DNA from: Flavobacterium ranwuense
Lineage (GTDB): Bacteria; Bacteroidota; Bacteroidia; Flavobacteriales; Flavobacteriaceae
Length of the DNA stretch: 64,000 bases
Direction of reading: 5' to 3'
Assembly: GCF_004349315.1 (NCBI RefSeq)
Contig: NZ_SMLH01000004.1
Span: 186,001-250,000 of the forward strand
Shown here: positions 44,061 to 52,932 of the stretch, piece by piece
How positions within the stretch are numbered: position 1 is the stretch's first letter
Layout: the number at the start of each line of letters is the position of its first letter
Position numbers and translations under genes: made by a program
Notes under the pieces: model-generated
What the model was told of the DNA's origin: nothing
The model's input: the letters and a program-made list of their open reading frames with translations, nothing else
Databases searched by the model: none

Positions 44061-44420
44061 ATGAAAAACTCAATCTTAAAATCAATGTTGCTGTTAGTAG
44101 CAATATTCTTTATTTCAAATGCAGCTGTTGCGCAACAAAAAAGCCATCAGAAAGCAGTAATCAAAACCAATATTTATTGCGACCACTGTAAAGAATGTGA
44201 AACCTGTGGCTTAAAATTCAAAGACCAGATGTTGAAAATTAACGGTGTGAAAATGTATGAACTGGATGAGAAAAAAATGACCATTACGGTCTATTATAAT
44301 CCTAAAAAGACTGATTTACAAACTATAAAAGTAGCTATTTCAAAATTGGGGTATGATGCTGATGAAGTAAAAGCAGATCCTTCAGGATATGAAAAATTAG
44401 ACGGCTGTTGCAAAGTATAA
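44061..44420 (+). CDS. Periplasmic HMA-domain metal-binding protein
   Basis: A 119-residue exported protein (signal peptide to about residue 25, SNAAVAQ). The HMA fold has the metal-site pattern YCDHCKECETCG near residues 40-50 and the usual C-terminal strands (MTITVYYNPKKTD, then ISKLGYDADEV). It ends in a CC pair (GCCKV). It probably carries soft metal ions in the periplasm to the pump of the same operon. The extra Cys residues beyond the CxxC are unusual for a plain HMA domain. Confidence 0.8.
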   Translation: MKNSILKSMLLLVAIFFISNAAVAQQKSHQKAVIKTNIYCDHCKECETCGLKFKDQMLKINGVKMYELDEKKMTITVYYNPKKTDLQTIKVAISKLGYDADEVKADPSGYEKLDGCCKV

Positions 44421-44422
44421 CG

Positions 44423-44782
44423 ATGAAATTCTATATTACAATACCAAAAGCACTGATGCCTTTTTACCACAACGAGTTAATTACTGCTCAAAACGATTTG
44501 AAAAGTAATAATTTGCAAAGTAGCTGGTGTCATTTGGAGCGAGCACATATTATTGGACAAAAATATCCTTATGAACATACTTATGTCCATTGGAAAATGT
44601 TGCAATTTGGATTTAGAATTAAAAGTCCTAAAGAAGTAATTGGTCAAATACCGAGATTGCTTGTTGGTGGAGTAAAATCGTTTGTTGGTCATATTCCTGT
44701 CGGTAATACAGGTGGTGCAAATGTACCTCCGTTGAAACCTATGGAAATACCTGAAGATATTAAAAAAATATTTATAGATTAA
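44423..44782 (+). CDS. DUF3703 family protein
   Basis: A 119-residue protein from the ATG at 44423, 2 bp after the HMA gene stop; an in-frame TTG at 44408 is less likely. The pattern is that of DUF3703: HLERAHIIGQKYPYEHTYVHWKML near residues 37-60, then GQIPRLLVGGVKSFVGHIPVGNTGGANV. The repeated His and Glu in the helical part suggest metal binding. These proteins occur in metal- and mercury-resistance operons, with unknown function. It precedes the methyltransferase gene by 3 bp. Confidence 0.8.
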   Translation: MKFYITIPKALMPFYHNELITAQNDLKSNNLQSSWCHLERAHIIGQKYPYEHTYVHWKMLQFGFRIKSPKEVIGQIPRLLVGGVKSFVGHIPVGNTGGANVPPLKPMEIPEDIKKIFID

Positions 44783-44785
44783 ATT

Positions 44786-45400
44786 ATGGAAAATCAAAAA
44801 TCACATTGGGAAAATGTTTTTATAACTAAAAACCCGAATGAAGTAAGTTGGACACAAAAATATCCAAAGATTTCGATGGATTATTTAGAAAGTTTGAACC
44901 TGTCGAAAACCGCAAATATAATTGATGTTGGTGGTGGTGATAGTAATTTAGTAGATGCTTTATTAGGTAAAGGATATGAGAATATTTGGGTATTGGATAT
45001 TTCTGAGTTTGCTTTAGAAAGAGCAAAGAAACGTTTAGGAGATAAAGCTGATAATGTACATTGGATTGTTTCTGATATTTCAGAATTTCAACCCAAAGAA
45101 AATTTTGATTTTTGGCACGATAGAGCCGTTTTTCATTTTTTGACTGAGCAGGAGGATATTGATAAGTATGTAGCAATAGTAAACAGTGCTATGGCTGATA
45201 ACGGAAATTTTCTATTAGGTACTTTTTCTGAAAATGGACCACTTAAATGTAGCGGATTAGAAATAAAACAATACTCCGAAAATTCAATGAAGCAAACTTT
45301 TAGTGAAAGATTTGAAGCAATAAAGTGTTTTACCGAAAACCATACAACGCCATTTGATACAATACAGAGTTTTCAGTTTTGTGGATTTAAGAGAAAATAA
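44786..45400 (+). CDS. Class I SAM-dependent methyltransferase
   Basis: A 204-residue methyltransferase. The SAM-binding motif I is IIDVGGGDSNLVDALL near residues 45-60, the acidic motif WVLDISEFAL is near 69-78, and WIVSDISEFQ (motif III-like) follows. The short family (about 200 residues, opening HWENVF) is found in Bacteroidota metal clusters. The substrate is not known; methylation of a metal(loid) or a thiol compound is possible. It sits between DUF3703 and the P-type ATPase with gaps of 2-3 bp. Confidence 0.8.
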   Translation: MENQKSHWENVFITKNPNEVSWTQKYPKISMDYLESLNLSKTANIIDVGGGDSNLVDALLGKGYENIWVLDISEFALERAKKRLGDKADNVHWIVSDISEFQPKENFDFWHDRAVFHFLTEQEDIDKYVAIVNSAMADNGNFLLGTFSENGPLKCSGLEIKQYSENSMKQTFSERFEAIKCFTENHTTPFDTIQSFQFCGFKRK

Positions 45401-45402
45401 AT

Positions 45403-47427
45403 ATGGTACATCAACATAAATACGATGCAAACGGCAAGCAGCTTTGTTGCACACTAGAAGAAAAAATAAACAACAAAACCGACAAACAAACGGGATGTTG
45501 TACCGTTGACTATAAATCCGAACATGCTGATGGTGACGGACACGACCATGACCATTCAGGCGGAAATGAAAGTACTTTCAAAATGTTCTTACCCGCAATT
45601 ATTTCATTCGTTTTACTCCTTGTGGCCATTGGTTTTGACAACTACTTTACGCAAACATGGTTTACAGGTTGGCTGAGGATAATCTGGTATGTAGTTGCCT
45701 ATGTTCCAGTAGGCTTCCCTGTTTTAAAAGAAGCATTGGAAAGTATTCGCAAAGGAGAAGTATTTTCGGAATTTTTATTGATGAGCATTGCTACCATTGG
45801 TGCATTTGCAATTCGTGAATATCCGGAAGGCGTTGCCGTGATGTTGTTTTATGCCGTTGGTGAAGTGTTTCAAACCTTGGCTGTTCAAAGAGCAAAAACA
45901 AACATCAAATTATTATTAGACCAAAGACCTGATGAAGCAACAGTAATGAATGGAGAAAATGCGACTATAAAAAAAGCATCTGAAATAACCATTGGTGAAA
46001 TCATTCAATTAAAACCAGGAGAAAAACTAGCATTAGACGGAAAGTTACTATCGGATACAGCTTCGTTCAACACCGCAGCCCTAACAGGAGAAAGCAAGCC
46101 AGATACCAAACAAAAAGGCGAAACCGCTCTTGCCGGAATGATAAATCTGAATACAGTTGTTTTGGTCGAAGTAACCACAGCCTACACCGACAGTAAATTA
46201 TCTAAAATTTTAGAAATGGTGCAGGAAGCAACAGCTAAAAAAGCACCAACCGAGTTATTCATTAGAAAATTCGCTAAAATATATACCCCAGCAGTAGTGT
46301 TTCTTGCCATCGGGATTTGTTTGCTTCCAATGCTATTTGTAGAAAACTACATTTTCAATGATTGGTTGTACAGAGCCTTAATTTTCTTGGTTATCTCCTG
46401 CCCATGCGCATTGGTTATTTCTATTCCATTAGGCTATTTCGGTGGCATTGGCGCAGCAAGCAAAAACGGGATTTTGTTTAAAGGATCTAATTTTCTGGAT
46501 CTAATGGCATCCATCGAAGTAGTGGTTATGGACAAAACTGGAACACTGACCAAAGGGGTTTTCAAAGTACAAAAAGTGGTTGCTGTGGATATTTCTGAAG
46601 CCGACTTAGTAAAATATACAGCAGCACTAGAAACTAAATCGACCCATCCCGTTGGAACGGCTATTATCGAATATGCAAAAGGTTCAGAAAAAGACGCAAC
46701 CGTTACTGACGTAGAAGAAATTGCAGGGCATGGACTTAAAGGAAAAGTGGACGGAAAGGAGATCTTGGCAGGAAATGTAAAGCTGATGAAAAAATTCAAC
46801 ATCAGTTATGATGTCGAAATCGATAATACACCTTTCACGATTATCGTTATTGCAATCAATCAAAAATATGCAGGGTATTTTTTAATTGCTGATGAAATTA
46901 AAGAAGATGCCAAAGAAGCGATTCAGAGTTTACATAAAATAAACGTGAAAACCGTAATGCTTTCGGGCGATAAACAAGCCGTTGTAGATGCAGTTGCAAA
47001 AGAATTAAACATAGACCAAGCATACGGCGATTTATTACCGGAAAACAAGGTAGAAAAAGTGGAGGAATTGAAATTACAAAACCTAAAAATTGCATTCGTT
47101 GGTGATGGTGTAAACGATGCACCAGTAGTTGCCCTTGCCGATGCCGGTATTGCAATGGGCGGTTTAGGAAGTGATGCAACAATTGAAACTGCTGACATCG
47201 TTATTCAAAACGATCAACCTCATAAAATATTCACAGCAATAAACATAGGAAAACAAACTAAGAAAATTGTCTGGCAAAACATCACTTTGGCATTTGTGGT
47301 TAAAGGGATTGTTTTGGTGCTCGGTGCAGGTGGTTTAGCGACCATGTGGGAAGCCGTTTTTGCCGATGTTGGTGTAGCTTTATTAGCCATTTTAAATGCC
47401 GTGAGAATACAGCGAATGAAGTTTTAA
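45403..47427 (+). CDS. Heavy-metal P-type ATPase (CadA/ZntA-like)
   Basis: A 674-residue P1B-type ATPase. The ion-path motif is SCPCALVISIP near residues 329-339, the phosphorylation motif DKTGTLTKG near 376-384, and the nucleotide domain HP loop THPVG and GDGVNDAP near 414 and 566. The N-terminus has no full HMA domain but two CC pairs and a His/Asp stretch (DGDGHDHDHSGG near residues 43-54), typical of Zn/Cd exporters. It would export Zn, Cd or Pb to the periplasm, where the RND pump takes over. It is the last gene of the operon, with a terminator 17 bases after its stop. Confidence 0.9.
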   Translation: MVHQHKYDANGKQLCCTLEEKINNKTDKQTGCCTVDYKSEHADGDGHDHDHSGGNESTFKMFLPAIISFVLLLVAIGFDNYFTQTWFTGWLRIIWYVVAYVPVGFPVLKEALESIRKGEVFSEFLLMSIATIGAFAIREYPEGVAVMLFYAVGEVFQTLAVQRAKTNIKLLLDQRPDEATVMNGENATIKKASEITIGEIIQLKPGEKLALDGKLLSDTASFNTAALTGESKPDTKQKGETALAGMINLNTVVLVEVTTAYTDSKLSKILEMVQEATAKKAPTELFIRKFAKIYTPAVVFLAIGICLLPMLFVENYIFNDWLYRALIFLVISCPCALVISIPLGYFGGIGAASKNGILFKGSNFLDLMASIEVVVMDKTGTLTKGVFKVQKVVAVDISEADLVKYTAALETKSTHPVGTAIIEYAKGSEKDATVTDVEEIAGHGLKGKVDGKEILAGNVKLMKKFNISYDVEIDNTPFTIIVIAINQKYAGYFLIADEIKEDAKEAIQSLHKINVKTVMLSGDKQAVVDAVAKELNIDQAYGDLLPENKVEKVEELKLQNLKIAFVGDGVNDAPVVALADAGIAMGGLGSDATIETADIVIQNDQPHKIFTAINIGKQTKKIVWQNITLAFVVKGIVLVLGAGGLATMWEAVFADVGVALLAILNAVRIQRMKF

Positions 47428-47443
47428 ATCTGATATAAATAGA

Positions 47444-47468
47444 AGCGTCCCTTAATAGGGACGCTCTT
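47444..47468 (+). terminator. Intrinsic terminator
   Basis: AGCGTCCCT (47444-47452) pairs with AGGGACGCT (47457-47465) around a 4-base loop, followed by CTTT. It ends the metal-resistance operon and lies just before the convergent small gene (47477). Confidence 0.75.
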
Positions 47469-47476
47469 TAAAATAT

Positions 47477-47725
47477 TTATGATTTTTTTGGAGGTGTTTT
47501 TCCTCCTCCACAACAAGAAGCATCTACACTACAAGATTTTTTCTCATTAGAAACAGTTGCAGATTTTTCAGCTGTAGTACCCGAAACCGTTACTGATGTC
47601 TTTTTTGAAGAAACAGCTTCCTGTTTAGATATCGGATTTACTGCTTTTTTAGATTCTTTTTTAACATCTTGCGCATTCACATTCATTGCAAATGCAAATA
47701 TTAAAATTGTGATTATATTTTTCAT
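47477..47725 (-). CDS. Small exported Cys-rich protein
   Basis: An 82-residue protein with a signal peptide (MKNIITILIFAFAMNVNAQ). A Ser/Thr/Lys-rich mature part follows, then a Cys cluster near the end (CSVDASCCGGGK, residues about 66-77). It looks like a periplasmic metal-binding peptide. It is convergent with the P-type ATPase gene and 50 bp from its end. The hairpin at 47752-47806 lies in its upstream region. Confidence 0.65.
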   Translation of the reverse strand: MKNIITILIFAFAMNVNAQDVKKESKKAVNPISKQEAVSSKKTSVTVSGTTAEKSATVSNEKKSCSVDASCCGGGKTPPKKS

Positions 47726-47751
47726 TTTTATTTGATTATCCTTAATTTATA

Positions 47752-47806
47752 GCTAAAGTTGGCGAGTTCTGCGTGCAATTTTCACGCAGAACTCGCCGAT
47801 TTTAGC
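47752..47806. repeat. Strong inverted repeat
   Basis: GGCGAGTTCTGCGTG (47761-47775) and CACGCAGAACTCGCC (47783-47797) are perfect 15-bp arms around a 7-base loop, with outer GCTAAA (47752-47757) and TTTAGC (47801-47806). It is GC-rich in AT-rich surroundings and has no T-run. It lies between the TonB-receptor gene stop and the promoter side of the small Cys-rich gene, so it may end or regulate transcription, or be a dispersed repeat. Confidence 0.75.
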
Positions 47807-47957
47807 AGATTCCATATCAATCTATAAAAATCCGTTTTATATATCATATAGCTAATCAAATCGTGTGCTATTTTTTACCAAAATTTATTTTTGGGACATA
47901 AAATAATAAATACTATTGAAAAGTTTCTGTTTTAAAAAGACTGGCTTTATTAATATG

Positions 47958-50435
47958 CTAAAAAATAAACTCAAGCGTAGTATAAAAAGTTCTAGCATCA
48001 GAAGGTATTATTCCTGGTCCTGGATAACCGGTTGCTCTTCTGGTGAAATAACTATTGTTTGTGAAATTAGTGATCCCGGCTTCCAGTTTCCAGTTTTTCC
48101 ATTTGTAGGAGGTTGAAAAATCAGCTACATAATAGGCTGGAATTTGACCAAAAATACCATACGTATTGTCATTTGCATCTGTTTTACTGTTGTTTGCTTC
48201 CGTAAATTGAGAGGATACATAGGTAAATTGTACACTCGAAATAAAATTTTTATACCCAATTCCTGTTCCTGTTTTTATATTATAAAGCGGTACAAATTCG
48301 ACCTTGTTGCCTTCAATATTTGGTGCGTCTGATTTTAAATATTCCGAATTGGTAATAGCAATATTAGAAAATACATTCCAAACAAAGTTGTCGTTTTGTT
48401 TGAAAAATGTTTTATTTAGACTCCAATCGAACATCGTTTCAAAACCATAAGTGACAGCAGTTCCAATATTATCTCTAAACCTTACAATTGCTGCTGAACC
48501 GTTAGGGTTTCTAGTTTCGTATTCACCAATTTTATCATCATAATACAATCCGTAAACGCTTGCGTCAAAAGTTACTTTGTCGCCTATTTGCCCGCGAATT
48601 CCAATATCTGAAGTATAGCCTTTTTCATCTGTAATATTCTCATCAATCACCTGACTTGGACTTACCGTTCGAATATCATTAAAAGTTACCGAGCGATAAT
48701 TTTGTGAAACATTCCCATAAAATTCAATTCTGTTTTGTGGTTTATAGCTCAATCCAACTCCTAGTAAAACAAAGTTTCGGTCTTTTATATTATTCTCAAA
48801 CTTAGTTTCGTCTAAAATTACATTTCCGGCTAAATCCAGATTTATTTTTCTATAAGAACCTTCTGCCTGTGTTTTTATTTTTTCAAATCTAAAACCTGGG
48901 GTAATCGAAAAATTTGATGTTATCTTAAATATATTTTCTCCAAAAACAGATAGATTCAAGTTGGGATACGTATAATTGGATTGGTTGGCATAAAAAGGGA
49001 ATTCTGCATCAGCAACATTAAAATTGGCATCGCTACCCGAACTTCCCGGACCTTGAATTCCTGAATTTTTGGATTGATAATATTTGGCTCCAATTAAAAA
49101 AGCACTGGTATTTTCTTTTATTTTGTACCGTTTTAAAAATCGTGCTTCTGCTCCCCAATTGACAAATTCACCTATTATTAAATCTCTTTCCGTTCCTACT
49201 ACATCAGGATTAGAAACCCTATTAGAACGATAACCAACTGCTTTTCGACTGGCATCTAATCCAAATAATTGCAATGAAAAATCGGCATTAGCATCAAATT
49301 TATGTTTTAATCTCAAAGCAAATAAATTCCAATTTACCGCAAACCAATTTCGGGTTCTATTACTTTGCGTCGGGTTTTCGTTAAACATCACATCAGTCAA
49401 TCCGCCGGCTTGTTGCGCTAAATAATTAAAATAAGTATAATCAAAATGCAATGATGTTTTATCATTGAATTGGTAATTTAAATTCCCAAAATAATTCTTG
49501 CTCTCAAATTCAGAATTAGGTCTAAAACCATTTCCTTGCTTGTAATTATAAAAGGTGTAGTAGCTGAATTTATCTTTTGTACCGCTTAATGAAGTAAAAT
49601 TGGTAAACAATCCATAAGACCCAATAGTATTTCTTGTCGTAAATTCGAATGGTTTTTTGCTGGGTGTTTTTAATTTAAAATTAACTAATCCACCAAATTG
49701 CGTTCCGTATTGTAAAGATGCTGCGCCGCGAACTACTTGTATTTCTTCTAATGCTTCGGTGGGTGTGGCATAATAACTTTCAGGATAACCCAAAACATCA
49801 GCACTTATATCATAACCGTTTTGACGGGTATTAAAATTCGATGTTCTGTTTGGATCTAATCCTCGTCCACCAATACTTAATTGCAAACCGCCATCGGAAC
49901 TTTCGTTGATTGTTAGTCCCACAACTTGTGCAAATATTTGACGGGCATTATTAGTTGCCTTGTTTGCCGTAAGTTTGTTTAACGAGATTACTTCTGTTTT
50001 CTTTCCGGCATAAATGGCCGTTTCATCAATGTCTTTTAATTTATTGAGTGCAAATATTTTTTCCTTTTGTTTATTGATTACCACTTCCGAAAGGTTGGTA
50101 ACTTTATCTAAAACAATAAGAATGCTTTCTTCAGATGTTGAAACTGTTTTTTCTAAAACAGCATAGTTTTCTTTGTAAAAAACAAGTTCATAATTCCCCG
50201 ATTTGTCTAATTCTATTGAAAACTCTCCTTTAGAATTAGATAAATATTTAGTCCCGGAAGTTTTATTATATACTTCAACTAAAGCTATTTTTTTGCCATT
50301 CCCATCTGTAATAACTCCCGAAATTTTATTTTGGGAGAAACTATTTATCGTAAACAATAAAAATAGAATGCAACTAAAATCCTTTAATTTCGTCGTTAAA
50401 AGGTAATATCCAAGTTTTGTGGTGGAATGTTTCAT
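47958..50435 (-). CDS. TonB-dependent receptor
   Basis: An 825-residue outer-membrane receptor. A signal peptide (to about residue 34) is followed by a carboxypeptidase-regulatory-like domain (ISGVITDGNGKKIALVEVYN, about 38-115), then a plug (VVRGAASLQYGTQFGGLVNF near 230) and a beta-barrel ending in an aromatic residue (TLEFIF). It resembles FecA-type receptors. It is the last gene of the DUF4856-imelysin-HTTM operon, and its start overlaps the HTTM gene end by 62 bases. It probably imports a metal complex such as ferric iron. Confidence 0.85.
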   Translation of the reverse strand: MKHSTTKLGYYLLTTKLKDFSCILFLLFTINSFSQNKISGVITDGNGKKIALVEVYNKTSGTKYLSNSKGEFSIELDKSGNYELVFYKENYAVLEKTVSTSEESILIVLDKVTNLSEVVINKQKEKIFALNKLKDIDETAIYAGKKTEVISLNKLTANKATNNARQIFAQVVGLTINESSDGGLQLSIGGRGLDPNRTSNFNTRQNGYDISADVLGYPESYYATPTEALEEIQVVRGAASLQYGTQFGGLVNFKLKTPSKKPFEFTTRNTIGSYGLFTNFTSLSGTKDKFSYYTFYNYKQGNGFRPNSEFESKNYFGNLNYQFNDKTSLHFDYTYFNYLAQQAGGLTDVMFNENPTQSNRTRNWFAVNWNLFALRLKHKFDANADFSLQLFGLDASRKAVGYRSNRVSNPDVVGTERDLIIGEFVNWGAEARFLKRYKIKENTSAFLIGAKYYQSKNSGIQGPGSSGSDANFNVADAEFPFYANQSNYTYPNLNLSVFGENIFKITSNFSITPGFRFEKIKTQAEGSYRKINLDLAGNVILDETKFENNIKDRNFVLLGVGLSYKPQNRIEFYGNVSQNYRSVTFNDIRTVSPSQVIDENITDEKGYTSDIGIRGQIGDKVTFDASVYGLYYDDKIGEYETRNPNGSAAIVRFRDNIGTAVTYGFETMFDWSLNKTFFKQNDNFVWNVFSNIAITNSEYLKSDAPNIEGNKVEFVPLYNIKTGTGIGYKNFISSVQFTYVSSQFTEANNSKTDANDNTYGIFGQIPAYYVADFSTSYKWKNWKLEAGITNFTNNSYFTRRATGYPGPGIIPSDARTFYTTLEFIF

Positions 50436-51741
50436 TTTCTTTGGCTAGATTTATTTTTGGATTGATATATTTTTGGCTTAACCTTCCGTTGAGAGCGACG
50501 TAGCTTTCTACTCTAACTTCGGGGTCATCAATGCCTTGTTTTTGGTAATAATCGTGTAAAAAATGTGCGTATTCCAAAATAAAATCCGGTTGAAACGACA
50601 TTTGCTTTTCCTGAAAAGTGGTTAAAAAATGACTGTTATTTACCATTACATTTTCTTTCGTTTTCGCATCGGTAACACTAAATTGGGTATAACCGGCTTT
50701 TTCCATAAGCATCACGCGCCACGAAAACCGAAATCCTTCTTCTGTCCAAAATAATTCGTCCGGATACAATACATATCGGAAAGGAAACAATAACTGGAAA
50801 GTTATAAAACAGGTTAAAAAGGCTATTTTAGTTTTATAAATCCCATTGAAATTCTGAATTTTTTCTTTTCCGTTCTCAAAAACAGTTATACTGAAATTGA
50901 ATAATTTTGAAACAATTTGTAAACACTTTTTATGAAAATCCGCATCAAAAAAGAGTAATGAACTTACGATCATTATATACGGAAAAACACCAATTGGGAA
51001 AAGAATTTTAGTCAGAATATGAAATACTACCACTAAAACAAAAGCGAATAATCGAGTTCTTTTATAAAGTAATAAAAAAGGAATACTTAAATCGTAAATC
51101 ATTCCGGTCCAGCTAAAAACGTAATGCACCCAATTCTCGTTTAATAAAGAACCAATTATAGGTAAATTAGAGTTATTGGGTAACCAGATTTTGAGTGGCA
51201 TAGCTTCAAAAAGCCAGTCGGAATTGAGCTTAGCCAGGCCTGCATAAAAATAGACAATCGCTAACAAAAGTTTTAAAATATCAGTGCTCCAACTCGGGAT
51301 TTTTTGAAAGGCAATTTTAGGATTTCTATAGGCATCAATAGAAAAATAGGCATTTGCCGGTAAAAAAATCAGTATAAAACTCACAACCGTAATAAAATAA
51401 TAATGGTTCAGGTAAGTGGTTTTATCCATAAATTCAATATAGGTAAAACTCAGAAAAAAAGTAATAATAGATACTTTGTATTTGTATCCAATAGCGACAA
51501 ATAAAGCTGCCAACCCTGAAATAAAAAACAATAAATACGTATAAATTCCTAATGGCTTTACCCACTCAAAGCCATAATACGTAAAGTGAAATTGGGGTTG
51601 GATATAAAATTTATCAATCCAACCGTAACTCACAAATCGTATTAGACTTAAAACCATCATAAAGCCAAACGCTAGCCTAAAAAAAGCTAGCGTTGATGCC
51701 TCTGAATATTTATTTAGATATTTTGTTGTACTAAAACCCAT
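50374..51741 (-). CDS. HTTM-domain membrane protein
   Basis: A 455-residue protein with multiple membrane spans in the first 300 residues (for example SIITFFLSFTYIEFM; FVLVVVFHILTKILFPIGVF). It has the horizontally transferred transmembrane (HTTM) pattern related to vitamin K-dependent gamma-carboxylase. The C-terminal 120 residues are soluble (WTEEGFRFSWRVMLMEKAGY). Its function in Bacteroidota is not known. It lies 2 bp after the imelysin gene and overlaps the TonB receptor by 62 bases. Confidence 0.8.
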   Translation of the reverse strand: MGFSTTKYLNKYSEASTLAFFRLAFGFMMVLSLIRFVSYGWIDKFYIQPQFHFTYYGFEWVKPLGIYTYLLFFISGLAALFVAIGYKYKVSIITFFLSFTYIEFMDKTTYLNHYYFITVVSFILIFLPANAYFSIDAYRNPKIAFQKIPSWSTDILKLLLAIVYFYAGLAKLNSDWLFEAMPLKIWLPNNSNLPIIGSLLNENWVHYVFSWTGMIYDLSIPFLLLYKRTRLFAFVLVVVFHILTKILFPIGVFPYIMIVSSLLFFDADFHKKCLQIVSKLFNFSITVFENGKEKIQNFNGIYKTKIAFLTCFITFQLLFPFRYVLYPDELFWTEEGFRFSWRVMLMEKAGYTQFSVTDAKTKENVMVNNSHFLTTFQEKQMSFQPDFILEYAHFLHDYYQKQGIDDPEVRVESYVALNGRLSQKYINPKINLAKENETFHHKTWILPFNDEIKGF

Positions 51742-51743
51742 AA

Positions 51744-52859
51744 TTAATCGCCATCGCCATCTACATAATCAATAGTGATGTTTAATGCTTGCATCATATC
51801 TAGTTTTGTGTAGATCACATTTTGCTGTAAAGCATCATAAGCGGCAATCATTTTTGAATTATCAGTATTTACTTGTTGTGAAAAACTGTTGTTAAGCGTA
51901 TTGTTTACTGTATAAATAGTTGCAAATTGATTGTTTATAATATCGCTTAATTTTTGACCATTTCTAATAGCATTTAAAAAATCTAAATAAGATTTTAGAC
52001 CTTCGCCAGTTGTTGTGCTATTGAAATGTTTTCCATTAAAAAAATCTTGTTGTGCTTTTATTGAAATATTCAACAACTCTTTTGAAATATCATTTTTATA
52101 ATAACCTTCCACTTTTTCCGGATATTTGACACCGCTTGAAAAAATCCCTGCCGGAATTCCTATTTTCCCAGTACGAATATCTTTTTCAAGATTTTTTACA
52201 AATAGATTTGTTGTTTTGTTTACTGAACTACTTACCGAAGTCCCGTTATTAGATACATAGCTATTTCTAAATCCTGAATTCCAATCTGTTACAACTGCAT
52301 CAATATTTGTTTTTAGTTTGCCGACAACAGCTGTTAAGTACTGCTTGTAATTTGTAGCATTTGTATTTGTAGTATAAAAACCAACAATTGATGCATCATT
52401 TGTACTCAAACCATTTATCAAATAATCCAATGCTGGAAAACCTTGTTTGTCAAGTTGAGACAACAATGCCAGATTGTAAGTTCCGGATGAAATATTTGAT
52501 TCTATACCGATTGTATTCGTTGGATAAGTATTGGAAGCCATATTAAGATTGATTTCCTCTGCTTTACCCAAATTATACATCGATATATATTGATAGGCTT
52601 TGTAAGCGTCCAACCAAGAACTTCTAACCGCTTGAAGATTTACTTCCGTTGGAGTCGCAACAAAAGTATTTGAGTTCGTTATTAATATTTGAACCTTTGC
52701 TTGATAATTTACATAACTTGGAACAATGATATTGTCAGCCCAGTTGGTTAAAAGTGCTGTTCTATCATAATTATTCTCGTCAGTATTGTTATCTCCCTCA
52801 TTTGATGAGCAAGCTACAACTACAACAATCAGACTTAAAATTAAAAGTATCTTTTTCAT
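51744..52859 (-). CDS. Imelysin family lipoprotein
   Basis: A 371-residue lipoprotein (lipobox VVVVACSS, Cys at 17). The imelysin pattern includes NYQAKVQILI near residue 55, AVRSSWLDAYKAYQYISMY near 80-98 and the GFPALDYLINGL motif near 140-151. Imelysins are periplasmic proteins linked to iron uptake (EfeO-related). The gene lies between DUF4856 (73 bp upstream) and HTTM (2 bp downstream). A broken imelysin gene of a different subtype lies 1.5 kb upstream. Confidence 0.85.
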   Translation of the reverse strand: MKKILLILSLIVVVVACSSNEGDNNTDENNYDRTALLTNWADNIIVPSYVNYQAKVQILITNSNTFVATPTEVNLQAVRSSWLDAYKAYQYISMYNLGKAEEINLNMASNTYPTNTIGIESNISSGTYNLALLSQLDKQGFPALDYLINGLSTNDASIVGFYTTNTNATNYKQYLTAVVGKLKTNIDAVVTDWNSGFRNSYVSNNGTSVSSSVNKTTNLFVKNLEKDIRTGKIGIPAGIFSSGVKYPEKVEGYYKNDISKELLNISIKAQQDFFNGKHFNSTTTGEGLKSYLDFLNAIRNGQKLSDIINNQFATIYTVNNTLNNSFSQQVNTDNSKMIAAYDALQQNVIYTKLDMMQALNITIDYVDGDGD

Positions 52860-52932
52860 TTCTTAAAATTTTTTACAAAAGTACAAAAAGCAAGAGAAGT
52901 TAATTCCTCTTGCTTTGTTTTTTATTCTTAAA

